In this document: piece by piece, positions 36,588 through 45,966 of the stretch
How positions within the stretch are numbered: the stretch's first letter is position 1
Layout: the number at the start of each line of letters is the position of its first letter
Assembly: GCF_026013605.1 (NCBI RefSeq)
Contig: NZ_JAPDPJ010000007.1
Coordinates: forward strand, 1-64,000
Direction of reading: 5' to 3'
From: Plebeiibacterium sediminum
Lineage (GTDB): Bacteria > Bacteroidota > Bacteroidia > Bacteroidales > Marinilabiliaceae
DNA length: 64,000 nucleotides
Made by a program: the position numbers and the translations under genes
Notes under the pieces: generated by a model
What the model saw: the letters and a program-made list of their open reading frames with translations, nothing else
What the model was told of the DNA's origin: nothing
Databases searched by the model: none

Positions 36588-38882
36588 ATGAAGCATTCAA
36601 AATATATAAATAAAATAGAGTCTGCTATCCTTGTGTTTTTTATAGGATTATTAGGACTGACACTTACGCTTACATCGTGCGAGGATGACGATGATGGAGT
36701 GAGTAGTAAAACGGAGTTGTTAAGTTATGGACCTATGCTTATTCAGCGTGGTGCAGAATTAAGGTTTATAGGTAATAATTTAGATGATGTTACTTCCATA
36801 GTAATTCCTGATGGAATAGAATTAACCAGTGCTGATTTTACGGAGCATACTGCAACAAGTATTAAGTTAATTGTACCTCAGGATGCATCAGAAGGTTATC
36901 TGGAATTAAATTATTCAGAAGGTACATTAACAACATTAACTCCGATTGGTTTTAGCGAACCAATTTCAATGGATGCCTTTGCTGCATCAAGTGTTAAGCC
37001 TGGTACAGAATTAACTTTAACAGGAGATTATTTAAACAGGGTTGCTGAGTTTATTTTTACTGACAGAGTTGTTGTGGATAGTATTGATTTTGTTAGTAAA
37101 TCCCGTAAGGAAATTAAGTTGATTGTACCTGCTGAAGCACAAACCGGTAAAATTGCTTTATCAAATGGTGCTGAAGATCCTATTATTATTTACTCAGAAG
37201 AAGAACTGAATATTGTAACTCCGGTTGTTTCAGAAGTTGCACCAACGCCTGTTAAGCCTGGTACAGAATTAACAATTACAGGAACCGATCTTGACCTGGT
37301 AACTAGTCTTACTTTGGGCGGAGATGTTGAGGTGACTGAATTTGAGAGTCAAAGTGCAACAAGCCTTGTAATGACTGTTCCAACCAATGCTACAAGCGGT
37401 GCTGTGATATCAGTGTTACCTTCGGGTATTGAAATTGAAGTAGGTAATATTACACTTATTGAACCAACAGCTGCTATTGATGAAATACAAGATTCTTATG
37501 GAGTAGGCGAGACTGTTGTTATTGCAGGTACTGATTTAGATTTGGTAACCACAGCTACATTTACCGGAGCTGAAGCAGTACCGGTAACCGTAATAGATGG
37601 TAAGTTAAATCTGGAAGTAACAGAAGCAGCTCAGACCGGAACAATTACTTTAACTACCGATAATGGTACAGCAATTTCTGTTGAAGGTTTTGTTACGACT
37701 AAGCCTGTAGCTACTTTCCCATCTGATGCTACACCTTTGGATGAGTTAGCAATTGTGTCAACTTTAGGTAGCAGAGTAACATCAGTTATGTTTGGTGATC
37801 TGGAAGCTGAAGCAACTGCTACTGGCGATGGTTTTTCAGTTGTAGTTCCTCTGGAGGCTGAAACAGGAAGTATATCAATTGTGATGGATAATGGTGAAAT
37901 TGTTGCAGCTGGAAATATTACGATCAATGCATTTACTTTCTGTGCCGTTTCTGAATTTGCTTCAGAAGCAACAACTATGGGAGACTTATTGGAGTGCTCT
38001 GTTGTAAATGGAGGAAGTTTAACCAATGTGCTTCTTAATGATGTAGAAACTCCTTACTTATTGGTAGGAACTGTTCTCTATGTTGGAGTGGGTAATGATG
38101 TAGGTGATAATAAAATAACCTTGGTGTCAGGTACAACAAATGTTGATTATACCATTAAAGTTGAGGCATCAGGTATTGTTGAAACCGTATTGTATAATAC
38201 TCCTGTTGAATTGGCTAATTGGAGTTCAAACTATGAATTAAATATTGACTTTTCTGGTGCTCCGGCTGATGCTTACGTACGCATCCGATACACTAAACCC
38301 AAAGATGCTCCACAAATGAAAGTATTCCATGGTCATTGGGTAAATGTTTATGATGGCTCAATAGATGGAAATCCTGATAATGCAGCCATCCTGGCATCTT
38401 CTGATTACATTGACTTGCCTGTTTCATTGTTCCCATTTAGTGATTGGGGTTATTCAATTATTCTTCAGGGAGATGGTATGGTTATTTCTTCTATTTCCTG
38501 GGTGAAAGATTTCTCACCACCAACACCAATCTGGGAAGGTTCTGCTAAGGTTTCTGGCTGGAGCGACTCATTCACCGCCCTAACCTGGGGAGGGTATGAT
38601 TTTAGTGGATTAACGGTAGGACAAACCTTGTATATTTACTATACTGCAGATGCAGAAGCAACAATGCGTATTGGTAATGGTAATTGGGCTGCAATACCAT
38701 CTACTGTTCCTATAGCCAAGGAATCAGGTGATGAAACTGAAGATGGTAATATTATTATTCCTGCTGGTACTTCGAGCATTTCGTTTGTGCTAACTGCTGA
38801 TGATATAGCTGCAATTCAGAATGGTGGTGGTTTGGGTGCATATGGAGGTGATTTTGTAGTCACTAAAGTAGCCATAAAATAG
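36588..38882 (+). CDS. Multi-IPT surface glycan-binding lipoprotein
   Basis: The 764-residue protein has a lipobox cysteine at 31 followed by EDDDDG, a strong acidic surface-export motif. The body is a chain of five or six IPT-like immunoglobulin domains. Tell-tale repeats are SVKPGTELTLTGDYLNRV (near 135), TPVKPGTELTITGTDLDLV (near 220) and GVGETVVIAGTDLDLV (near 305). The last 230 residues appear to be two related beta-sandwich domains, starting around PVELANWSSNYELNIDF and KVSGWSDSFTALTWGGYDF, likely the sugar-binding end. The rod-like shape would hold the binding end away from the membrane. It starts 22 bases after the previous gene. Confidence 0.85.
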   Translation: MKHSKYINKIESAILVFFIGLLGLTLTLTSCEDDDDGVSSKTELLSYGPMLIQRGAELRFIGNNLDDVTSIVIPDGIELTSADFTEHTATSIKLIVPQDASEGYLELNYSEGTLTTLTPIGFSEPISMDAFAASSVKPGTELTLTGDYLNRVAEFIFTDRVVVDSIDFVSKSRKEIKLIVPAEAQTGKIALSNGAEDPIIIYSEEELNIVTPVVSEVAPTPVKPGTELTITGTDLDLVTSLTLGGDVEVTEFESQSATSLVMTVPTNATSGAVISVLPSGIEIEVGNITLIEPTAAIDEIQDSYGVGETVVIAGTDLDLVTTATFTGAEAVPVTVIDGKLNLEVTEAAQTGTITLTTDNGTAISVEGFVTTKPVATFPSDATPLDELAIVSTLGSRVTSVMFGDLEAEATATGDGFSVVVPLEAETGSISIVMDNGEIVAAGNITINAFTFCAVSEFASEATTMGDLLECSVVNGGSLTNVLLNDVETPYLLVGTVLYVGVGNDVGDNKITLVSGTTNVDYTIKVEASGIVETVLYNTPVELANWSSNYELNIDFSGAPADAYVRIRYTKPKDAPQMKVFHGHWVNVYDGSIDGNPDNAAILASSDYIDLPVSLFPFSDWGYSIILQGDGMVISSISWVKDFSPPTPIWEGSAKVSGWSDSFTALTWGGYDFSGLTVGQTLYIYYTADAEATMRIGNGNWAAIPSTVPIAKESGDETEDGNIIIPAGTSSISFVLTADDIAAIQNGGGLGAYGGDFVVTKVAIK

Positions 38883-38933
38883 TCTGCTAGTTATAATGGA
38901 TCGGCTCTTCATAGAGTTTAATAATAATTGCGT

Positions 38934-38968
38934 ATAAGGGCTGTTTCTAATTTGAACAGTCCTTATTT
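38934..38968 (+). terminator. Weak terminator or processing hairpin inside the PUL operon
   Basis: AAGGGCTGTT pairs with AACAGTCCTT around a loop of about 8 bases and is followed by ATTTCTAAAT, a poor U-run. It lies between the multi-IPT gene and the first GH26 gene. It may give partial termination, so that surface proteins are made in excess over the enzymes. Confidence 0.5.
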
Positions 38969-39069
38969 CTAAATCTTATTTAAAAGAGCATACAGCGATG
39001 AGACAAGCCTTAAGGAAAAGAGAATGTCAACTTTTCGGGTGAGTTCCATCTTACTTAAAAAATAAATTG

Positions 39070-40470
39070 ATGAAAAAGTTTTTACTCATTTTTTTACCGG
39101 TGCTATTTCTTTTTTTGTGTGGTTGTTCAGATGATAATAATGGTGTTGAAGAAGAGGATTTGGAGCCACCTGTATTAGTGAGTTCAACCCCTTCAAACGG
39201 AGCTGTGGATATCGCTAATGGTGATATTACAATCACATTAACTTTTGATCAGAATATTACCTCGCCATCATCAACACATTCATTGGTTGCAATAGGTAAT
39301 GCAAGTGTTGATCATGTTGTTGCCAATTTAAAGGAACTGAAAATTGATGTATCCGGATTGCAGGAATCCAATACTTATGAATTGGTAATACCTAAAGGTG
39401 TTGTTATTGGTCCAACAAAAGTTGAAGCAGCTGAAATAAGGTTAAGTTTTACAACAAAAGAAGCTGTTCAGTTAAATATCACCACTACCTTGGTTACAGA
39501 AAATCCAATACCTCAAGCTCAGAATGTATATAACTTTTTGTTGGATAATTATGGAGAGAAGATGATCTCATCCACAATGGCCAATGTAAGTTGGAATACC
39601 AATGAAGCAGAATGGGTAAAGTTTCATACCGGAAAATACCCGGCTATTACTACGTTTGATTATGTGCATTTGTATGCTTCGCCAGCTAATTGGATTGATT
39701 ACTCAAACATTACAGTAGCTGAAGAATGGTGGAATAATAAAGGTATAGTAAGTGCCGGATGGCATTGGAATGTACCTCTTTCAGAAGGTTCTGATCAAAT
39801 TTCTTTTTATACAGATAATAATCATTTTAGTGCGGCAGAGGCCACTGTAACAGGAACCTGGGAAAATGAGGTGATTAATGCCGACCTGGAAAAAATAGCC
39901 GATTATTTGTTGCTGCTTAAAGAAAAAAACATCCCTGTAATATGGCGACCATTACATGAAGCTGCAGGTAATATTTATGAATTTACAGGTGGAACTGCCT
40001 GGTTTTGGTGGGGAGCAGATGGAGCCGAAGCATACAAAAATCTTTGGATTTATATGTTTAATTACTTTAAAGATAAAGGGGTAAATAATCTGATATGGGT
40101 TTGGACTACACAAACCGGAGATCATGATTTTTATCCTGGAGATGGGTATGTGGATATTATAGGCAGGGATATTTACGGAGAAAGCAGTGGATCCGTAATC
40201 ACAGCGGAATTTAATGCGATACAGGAAATCTATTCCAATAAAATGATCACATTAAGCGAATGTGGAACAGTTGCAAAAGTAAGCGAACAGTGGAGTAATG
40301 GTTCAAGATGGAGCTTTTTTATGCCATGGTATGATTATGACAGAACTGTAAATACATCCGGTAGTGAGTTCGAAAAAACAGATCATGAACATGCATCAGC
40401 ATCCTGGTGGATAGATGCAATGAGTCAGGATTATGTGATTACTCGGGATGAAATGCCGGATTTAAAATAA
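39070..40470 (+). CDS. GH26 endo-beta-mannanase with N-terminal Ig-like domain, surface lipoprotein
   Basis: The protein has 466 residues from the ATG at 39070; a TTG three bases earlier is less likely. It has a lipobox cysteine at 19 (LFLCGC) followed by SDDNNGVEEED, an acidic surface-export signal. An SbsA/Big_5-type Ig-like domain (about 35-125: VSSTPSNGAVDIANGDITITLTF) precedes the GH26 barrel. The acid/base is E297 in VIWRPLHEAAG and the nucleophile is E397 in LSECGT, 100 residues apart as usual for the family. WFWWGADG near 315 lines the active site. It is inferred to cut mannan or glucomannan on the cell surface. Confidence 0.93.
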   Translation: MKKFLLIFLPVLFLFLCGCSDDNNGVEEEDLEPPVLVSSTPSNGAVDIANGDITITLTFDQNITSPSSTHSLVAIGNASVDHVVANLKELKIDVSGLQESNTYELVIPKGVVIGPTKVEAAEIRLSFTTKEAVQLNITTTLVTENPIPQAQNVYNFLLDNYGEKMISSTMANVSWNTNEAEWVKFHTGKYPAITTFDYVHLYASPANWIDYSNITVAEEWWNNKGIVSAGWHWNVPLSEGSDQISFYTDNNHFSAAEATVTGTWENEVINADLEKIADYLLLLKEKNIPVIWRPLHEAAGNIYEFTGGTAWFWWGADGAEAYKNLWIYMFNYFKDKGVNNLIWVWTTQTGDHDFYPGDGYVDIIGRDIYGESSGSVITAEFNAIQEIYSNKMITLSECGTVAKVSEQWSNGSRWSFFMPWYDYDRTVNTSGSEFEKTDHEHASASWWIDAMSQDYVITRDEMPDLK

Positions 40471-40511
40471 TTAGAAACAATTAGTATCTACAATACACAA
40501 CAAAATAAACA

Positions 40512-41600
40512 ATGAAGAACAAGTTAGTAATATTTTCTCTGGTTGCAGGAATGCTAATGGGTTGTAATTCTCAAAAAAAAGAAATGAGTGAATCAAAATC
40601 TTTGTACGAAACGCTGAAAGCAACGCAGCAAAAAGGAATTTTGTTGGGGCATCAGGATGATTTGGCCTACGGTCAGCATTGGAAATATGTGGATGGAGAA
40701 TCGGATGTAAAAAGAGTTTCTGGTGATTATCCCGCTGTTTTTGGATGGGATTTGGGAGGTCTGGAAAGAGGTGATGCGGTTAATCTGGATTCTGTTCCTT
40801 TTGATGTAATGCGTCAGTTGGTTGTTAAAGCCGGTCTTATGGGAGGTGTAAATACATTTAGCTGGCATCCATATTCTGTTGTAACAGGTGAAAACGCATG
40901 GTTTACAGACTCTACAGTGGTTGAGCATATTTTACCCAATGGTGATTTTCATAGTGAATTTGTAAAAGAACTTGATTTGATTGCCGACTTTCTGTTGAGC
41001 TTAAAAAATGCTGATGGAAATCCAATAGAGTTTGTTTTTCGTCCATGGCACGAAATGAATGGAGCCTGGTTTTGGTGGGGGAGTAAAACAACCACACCAG
41101 AAGAATATAAGCAGCTTTTTAGATTCACTGTTGACTACCTGAAAAACAAAAAAGGACTCTCCAATATGTTGATCTGTTATTCACCTAATGGAGGATATAA
41201 AACAAAAGAGGAATATATGGTTTGGTATCCTGGCGATGATATGGTTGATATGCTGGGTGTTGATATTTATGAATGGCCAGGCATGGAAAATTGGGTTGAA
41301 AATACCCAACAAAACCTGAGTGTGATGATTGAAGTAGCCAAAGAAAAAAATAAACCGGCAGCATTTACAGAAACTGGCTGCGAAAATCTTCCGGATTCAA
41401 CATGGTTTACTCAAAAGTTGTATCAGGCAATGGAACCAGATAGTATTTCAAGCAATATAAGCTATGTGTTGCTATGGCGAAATGATCCTAAAAAACATCA
41501 TTTCTTTTCTTATGACGGACATCCTTCTGAAGCAGATGCAAAACAGTTTACGTCAAAGCCTGATATCTGGTTATTAGAAGATTTTAATAGCAATAAATAA
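40512..41600 (+). CDS. GH26 beta-mannanase (possible mannobiohydrolase), lipoprotein
   Basis: The 362-residue protein has a lipobox cysteine at 18 (LMGC) followed by NSQKKE, without an acidic run, so a periplasmic location is more likely. The GH26 core is complete: HQDDLAYGQHW near 44, acid/base E181 in FRPWHEMNGAWFWWG and nucleophile E287 in FTETGC. Related Bacteroides enzymes in mannan loci release mannobiose from chain ends. The adjacent phosphorylase and epimerase genes use that disaccharide, which supports but does not prove an exo mode here. Confidence 0.93.
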   Translation: MKNKLVIFSLVAGMLMGCNSQKKEMSESKSLYETLKATQQKGILLGHQDDLAYGQHWKYVDGESDVKRVSGDYPAVFGWDLGGLERGDAVNLDSVPFDVMRQLVVKAGLMGGVNTFSWHPYSVVTGENAWFTDSTVVEHILPNGDFHSEFVKELDLIADFLLSLKNADGNPIEFVFRPWHEMNGAWFWWGSKTTTPEEYKQLFRFTVDYLKNKKGLSNMLICYSPNGGYKTKEEYMVWYPGDDMVDMLGVDIYEWPGMENWVENTQQNLSVMIEVAKEKNKPAAFTETGCENLPDSTWFTQKLYQAMEPDSISSNISYVLLWRNDPKKHHFFSYDGHPSEADAKQFTSKPDIWLLEDFNSNK

Positions 41601-41707
41601 TTTATAATGAGATAATGGAATCTCTGAAATGGAATAACAACTGTTAAGCGTTTTTGAGGTTGCCATAAAAACAACCACCCCCAAAATAACACATAAAAGA
41701 AAATTCA

Positions 41708-42877
41708 ATGTCGAATAAGTTATTTGAAGAAAGAAAATTGAGGATTGAAAAAGAGCATGAAGCGCTTTTGTCCAAAACTAATGAGGAGTTGTTTAGTACA
41801 AATGGAGTTTTTAATAGGTATAAAAATCCTGTTGTAACAAGGGATCATGTACCTTTAAAATGGCGATTTGATTATAATCCTGATACAAATCCGTATTTTA
41901 TGGAGCGCATTGGTTTTAATGCAACCATGAATTCCGGAGCAATAAAACTTAATGGTAAATATATACTGGTAGTCAGAACTGAAGGTAACGATCGTAAATC
42001 CTTTTTTGCAGTTGCCGAGAGTCCTAACGGAGTGGACAACTTTCGTTTCTGGGAGCGTCCGTTAACTATGCCTGAAACTGATGATCCGGATATCAATATT
42101 TACGATATGCGCTTAACGCAACATGATGATGGCTACATCTATGGTGTGTTTTGTTCTGAGCGTAAAGATCCTGATGCTTCAGCCGGAGATACAAGTAGTG
42201 CAGTGGCTGCTGCCGGTATTGCCCGTACCAGGGATTTAAAAAGCTGGGAAAGATTGGATGATTTAAAAAGTCACGCCGGGCAGCAACGAAATGCAGTTCT
42301 CTTTCCTCATTTTATAGATGGGAAATATGCCTTTTATACACGTCCTCAGGATGGGTTTATAGATACCGGTTCTGGTGGTGGTATTGGTTTTGGATTGTCT
42401 GAAACTATTGAACATGCTGAGGTTGTTGATGAAATTATTGTCGACCCTAAACAGTATCATACTATCTACGAAGTAAAAAATGGTTTAGGTCCTGCCCCTA
42501 TCAAAACAGATAAAGGCTGGTTGCAGTTAGCTCACGGAGTTCGAAATACTGCTGCCGGATTACGATACACACTTTATATGTTTATGACGGATTTGCAAGA
42601 GCCTTGGAAAGTAACCTATAAACCGGCAGGTCATTTTATGGGTCCATTGAAGGAAGAGCGAGTTGGAGATGTGTCAAATGTTCTTTTTTCCAACGGTTGG
42701 ATTGTTGATGATGACGGAAAAGTATATATTTACTACGCTTCTTCAGATACCAGGATGCATGTAGCAACATCAACGGTTGATCAACTGGTTGATTATTGCA
42801 TAAATACACCGCCCGATGAATTTAGATCGGCAGCTTCGGTAAACAGAATTAATAATTTAATAGACAAAAATAACTAG
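41708..42877 (+). CDS. GH130 4-O-beta-D-mannosyl-D-glucose phosphorylase
   Basis: The 389-residue protein lacks a signal peptide and is cytoplasmic. It fits GH130 subfamily 1, which phosphorolyses mannosyl-beta-1,4-glucose to mannose-1-phosphate and glucose. The start is typical (ERKLRIEKEHEALL), followed by NPVVTRDHVPLKWRFD, GAIKLNGKYILVVRTEG and the catalytic aspartate D133 in INIYDMRLTQHDDG. Phosphate-binding residues are expected in GQQRNAVLFP and AHGVRNTAAGLRYTLY. The next gene, an AGE-family epimerase, makes its substrate; the two are three bases apart and so translationally linked. Confidence 0.95.
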   Translation: MSNKLFEERKLRIEKEHEALLSKTNEELFSTNGVFNRYKNPVVTRDHVPLKWRFDYNPDTNPYFMERIGFNATMNSGAIKLNGKYILVVRTEGNDRKSFFAVAESPNGVDNFRFWERPLTMPETDDPDINIYDMRLTQHDDGYIYGVFCSERKDPDASAGDTSSAVAAAGIARTRDLKSWERLDDLKSHAGQQRNAVLFPHFIDGKYAFYTRPQDGFIDTGSGGGIGFGLSETIEHAEVVDEIIVDPKQYHTIYEVKNGLGPAPIKTDKGWLQLAHGVRNTAAGLRYTLYMFMTDLQEPWKVTYKPAGHFMGPLKEERVGDVSNVLFSNGWIVDDDGKVYIYYASSDTRMHVATSTVDQLVDYCINTPPDEFRSAASVNRINNLIDKNN

Positions 42878-42879
42878 GA

Positions 42880-44094
42880 ATGGAATTGGTCAGCCCTTTT
42901 TTTAAGATGGACCAATTAGTAAAAGATATGGGAGAGGAGTTCTCCCTGCTTTTGCAATATTGGACTGACAACTCGATTGATATAAAGTTTGGTGGATTTG
43001 TTGGAGAAAGAGATTTTTATAATCAGTTGGTTCCGGGTGCAGAAAAAGGTGCTGTATTAAACGCTCGTATTTTATGGTCATTTTCTGCAGCCTATAATTT
43101 TTCAGAAGACGAAAGATATTTAAAAGTTGCCTATAGGGCATATCATTATCTGATAGAAAAGTTCTGGGATAAAGAACATGGAGGACTCTATTGGGCCATA
43201 AGTGAACAGGGGGAAGTAGTATCTGACAGAAAGCAGATTTATGCCCAGGGATTTGGGATTTATGGTTTTTCTGAGTTTTATAAAGCTACAGGTGATGCCG
43301 TGGCATTGGAGTATGCTCAAAAGCTTTTTGAGTTGATTGAAGCAAAAAGCTATGATGAAAAATATGGTGGTTATGTTGAAGCTTTATCCCGAGAATGGAA
43401 TACATTGGATGATATGCGATTGAGTGATAAAGATGCCAATGAACCTAAGTCAATGAATACCCATTTGCATATTCTGGAACCCTATACAAACTTATATCGG
43501 GTATGGAAAGATGAACACTTAAAGCAAAAAATAGAAGACTTGATCGATGTTTTTGACAAACATATTATTAATCAGAATACTGCACATTTCGAATTGTTTT
43601 TTGATTATGATTGGACAGTAAAATCATCCATCACTTCATACGGACACGATATTGAAGGAGCATGGCTTTTATATGAAGCTGCTTATGAGCTAGGCAATGC
43701 TGAACAGATATCTAAAGTAAAAGATACATGTATCAAGATGGTTGATGCAACCATTAATGAAGGTATGGTTGAGGATGGTTCAGTTTTTAATGAAAAGGAA
43801 GGTGACCATCTGGATGCCGATAAACATTGGTGGCCACAAGCAGAAGCAATGGTTGGTTTGGCTTATGCCTGGAAAATTACCGGAGAGGAATTCTATCTCC
43901 ATACCATGATAAAGACATGGAAATTTATAAAAGAAAAAATAATTGATAAACAAAATGGTGAATGGCACTGGCGGGTCGATCAGCAAGGTAATCCCATAAC
44001 CAGTGATGTTAAACTGGGTTTCTGGAAATGTCCGTACCATAATAGTCGTGCTCTAATGGAAGTAATGACCATTTTAAATGAAAGTAAGACCTGA
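42880..44094 (+). CDS. AGE-family mannobiose/cellobiose 2-epimerase
   Basis: The 404-residue cytoplasmic protein is an (alpha/alpha)6-barrel of the N-acylglucosamine 2-epimerase superfamily. Conserved catalytic region motifs are KAVLNARILW-like GAVLNARILWSFS, MNTHLHILEPYTNLYRVW, TSYGHDIEGAWLLYEAA, HWWPQAEAMVGLAYAW and WKCPYHNSRALMEV; the histidines in GHDIEG and PYHNSR match the proton-transfer residues of the family. In this context it turns beta-1,4-mannobiose into mannosyl-glucose for the adjacent GH130 enzyme. The start lies three bases after the GH130 stop. The cellobiose activity seen in relatives cannot be excluded. Confidence 0.95.
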   Translation: MELVSPFFKMDQLVKDMGEEFSLLLQYWTDNSIDIKFGGFVGERDFYNQLVPGAEKGAVLNARILWSFSAAYNFSEDERYLKVAYRAYHYLIEKFWDKEHGGLYWAISEQGEVVSDRKQIYAQGFGIYGFSEFYKATGDAVALEYAQKLFELIEAKSYDEKYGGYVEALSREWNTLDDMRLSDKDANEPKSMNTHLHILEPYTNLYRVWKDEHLKQKIEDLIDVFDKHIINQNTAHFELFFDYDWTVKSSITSYGHDIEGAWLLYEAAYELGNAEQISKVKDTCIKMVDATINEGMVEDGSVFNEKEGDHLDADKHWWPQAEAMVGLAYAWKITGEEFYLHTMIKTWKFIKEKIIDKQNGEWHWRVDQQGNPITSDVKLGFWKCPYHNSRALMEVMTILNESKT

Positions 44095-44255
44095 TAGTGT
44101 TTAATATCAAACTGTAAATCAAACCTATCAGCGTCTTGTAAATAGGAAATTAATTTGCATAAAGGAATTATGCTTTGCAGAAATACATCGTGTTTTTTTG
44201 TGAAGATCCCTAAGTTTTTGGCGGTTAATAAACCAAGCTGTAAATCTATCCTCCT
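44088..44255 (+). repeat. Composite intergenic repeat, copy 7 (diverged)
   Basis: Part A reads GACCTGATAGTGTTTAATA, CAAACTGTAAATCAAA, CCTATCAGCGTCTTG, and overlaps the last codons of the epimerase gene. A weak part B follows (GTTTTTTTGTGAAGATCCC, TTTGGCGGTTAATAAACC) and then AAGCTGTAAATC. Confidence 0.6.
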
Positions 44256-44297
44256 CTAATTTGGGGGAGCTGGAGTGGGCTTTTATAAAATCTGAAA

Positions 44298-45674
44298 ATG
44301 AACTACAATTTAAATATAAAAGAAAAAATAGGATATAGTTTTGGGGACTTTGCTTCTTCCATGTTTTGGAAGATTTTTGCAATGTACTTAACCTTTTTTT
44401 ATACCGATGTTGTTGAACTCAGTCCGGAATCAGTTGCATTAATGTTTGTATTAGTGCGACTATGGGATGGATTGAATGATCCAATCATGGGTGTTATTGC
44501 TGATAGAACAAATACATCACAAGGGAAATTCCGACCCTATTTATTATGGGTAGCTGTTCCGTTTGGTATTATTGGCATTTTAACTTTTACAACCTGGAAC
44601 TTTGGCCCTTCAGGTAAGTTAATATATGCATATATTACTTATACCTTAATGATGATGGTGTATACGGCTATTAATGTGCCTTATGGGTCGCTAATGGCTG
44701 TAATGACTGATGATATGAAGGAGCGAACTACCCTTGCTTCCTTTAGATTTATTGGAGCTTATTCAGGTGGGATATTTATGACGGCCTCTGCGCCTTATAT
44801 TCTGGATTATTTTAAAAGTTCCGGGGCCAATACTTCCAGTAGTTACCAATATATGGTAATGATTTACGCAGTAGTAGCGGCATTCTTTTTTGTAATGACT
44901 TACTTATGGACCAAGGAAAGATTAAAACCAATTGCTGAGAAAAATTCAGTATGGAATGATTTAAAAGATTTACTTAAAAACCACCAATGGTTTATTATGC
45001 TTGGTGTAGGTATATTGATGCTCATATTCAATACTTTTCGAGACTCAAGTATCATGTATTATTTTAAATATTTTATTCAGGATCAAACGGTTCCTTTATT
45101 TGGAGATGTAAAGTGGGATAAACTGGCAGGTGCTTACATGACTGTTTGGCTTGCAACTAATATGATAGGTGTAATATTGGCCAAACCGATATCAAATAAA
45201 CTGGGTAAAAAAGCTACTTATCTGATTTCTATGTTCTGTGCAGCAGCGTTTAGTATTGTTCTATATGTTTTGCAACCTCAACAAATCAGTTTAATATTTT
45301 TATTAAATGTATTTATTGGAATTACTGCTGGTATTGTTTTACCCCTAAATTGGTCGATGTATGCAGATATTGCCGATTATTCTGAATTAAAAACAGGTAG
45401 AAGAGCGACTGGATTAATCTTTTCATCATCCTCTATGTCGCAGAAGTTAGGTTTGACAATAGGAGGAGCTATACCTCTTTATATTCTGGCATCTTATGGA
45501 TTTCAGGCAAATGCGGAGCAAAGTGTGGAGTCTTTAAAAGGAATTCGATTAATGATTAGTATATACCCGGGTATTGCAGCCTTTTTATCAGGAGCCTTAT
45601 TACTTCTGTATAAATTAAGTGACTCATACATGGCCAAAATTAATGCGGAATTAAACGAAAAACGAAAGGCGTAA
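44298..45674 (+). CDS. GPH-family (MelB-like) sugar symporter
   Basis: The 458-residue protein has about 12 transmembrane helices and the signature of the glycoside-pentoside-hexuronide:cation symporter family. The motifs are KIGYSFGDFASSMFW at the start and VLVRLWDGLNDPIMGVIADRTN after helix 2, with the cation-binding aspartates in WDGLNDP. Later, DIADYSELKTGRRATGLIF carries the conserved D-Y-x-E-x-K-T-G-R-R-A motif. It most likely imports mannobiose or mannosyl-glucose across the inner membrane to feed the epimerase and phosphorylase. A composite repeat separates it from the epimerase gene. Confidence 0.95.
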   Translation: MNYNLNIKEKIGYSFGDFASSMFWKIFAMYLTFFYTDVVELSPESVALMFVLVRLWDGLNDPIMGVIADRTNTSQGKFRPYLLWVAVPFGIIGILTFTTWNFGPSGKLIYAYITYTLMMMVYTAINVPYGSLMAVMTDDMKERTTLASFRFIGAYSGGIFMTASAPYILDYFKSSGANTSSSYQYMVMIYAVVAAFFFVMTYLWTKERLKPIAEKNSVWNDLKDLLKNHQWFIMLGVGILMLIFNTFRDSSIMYYFKYFIQDQTVPLFGDVKWDKLAGAYMTVWLATNMIGVILAKPISNKLGKKATYLISMFCAAAFSIVLYVLQPQQISLIFLLNVFIGITAGIVLPLNWSMYADIADYSELKTGRRATGLIFSSSSMSQKLGLTIGGAIPLYILASYGFQANAEQSVESLKGIRLMISIYPGIAAFLSGALLLLYKLSDSYMAKINAELNEKRKA

Positions 45675-45685
45675 GTTAGGGTTGC

Positions 45686-45880
45686 AGACCTGTCAGCGTT
45701 TATTACCAAGCTATAAGTTTAAATCTGTAAGCGTCTGGTAATAACCAAGCTGTAAATCAAAACGATCAGCGTCTAATAACGAGTAAATAATCACCACTAA
45801 GGCACGTAGGCGTTAAGATTTTCATAAAATTTCTTTGTGCTCTTTGTGAAGAAATCTTGGTGTTCTTAGTGGTTTAAAAT
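45686..45880 (+). repeat. Composite intergenic repeat, copy 8 (expanded part A)
   Basis: Part A is tandemly expanded: GACCTGTCAGCGTTTATTA, CCAAGCTATAAGTTTAAAT, CTGTAAGCGTCTGGTAATAA, CCAAGCTGTAAATCAAAA, CGATCAGCGTCTAATAA, giving three CAGCG-type cores about 40 bases apart. Part B follows from CACCACTAAGGCACGTAGG to TTGGTGTTCTTAGTGGTT. It occupies most of the 292-base gap between the symporter and GH5 genes. Confidence 0.75.
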
Positions 45881-45966
45881 AGTAAAGGCGTAAATCTAAT
45901 TTTTACCTATTAACAAAACAGAAATAATAAAAAAAACTAAGTACTAGTAACTAAGAACTATTACCT

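Noticed and set aside
37631-38026. Minus-strand frame of 131 codons inside the multi-IPT gene
   Set aside because: It is antisense to a well-supported gene with strong repeats and has no recognisable domain or start signal.
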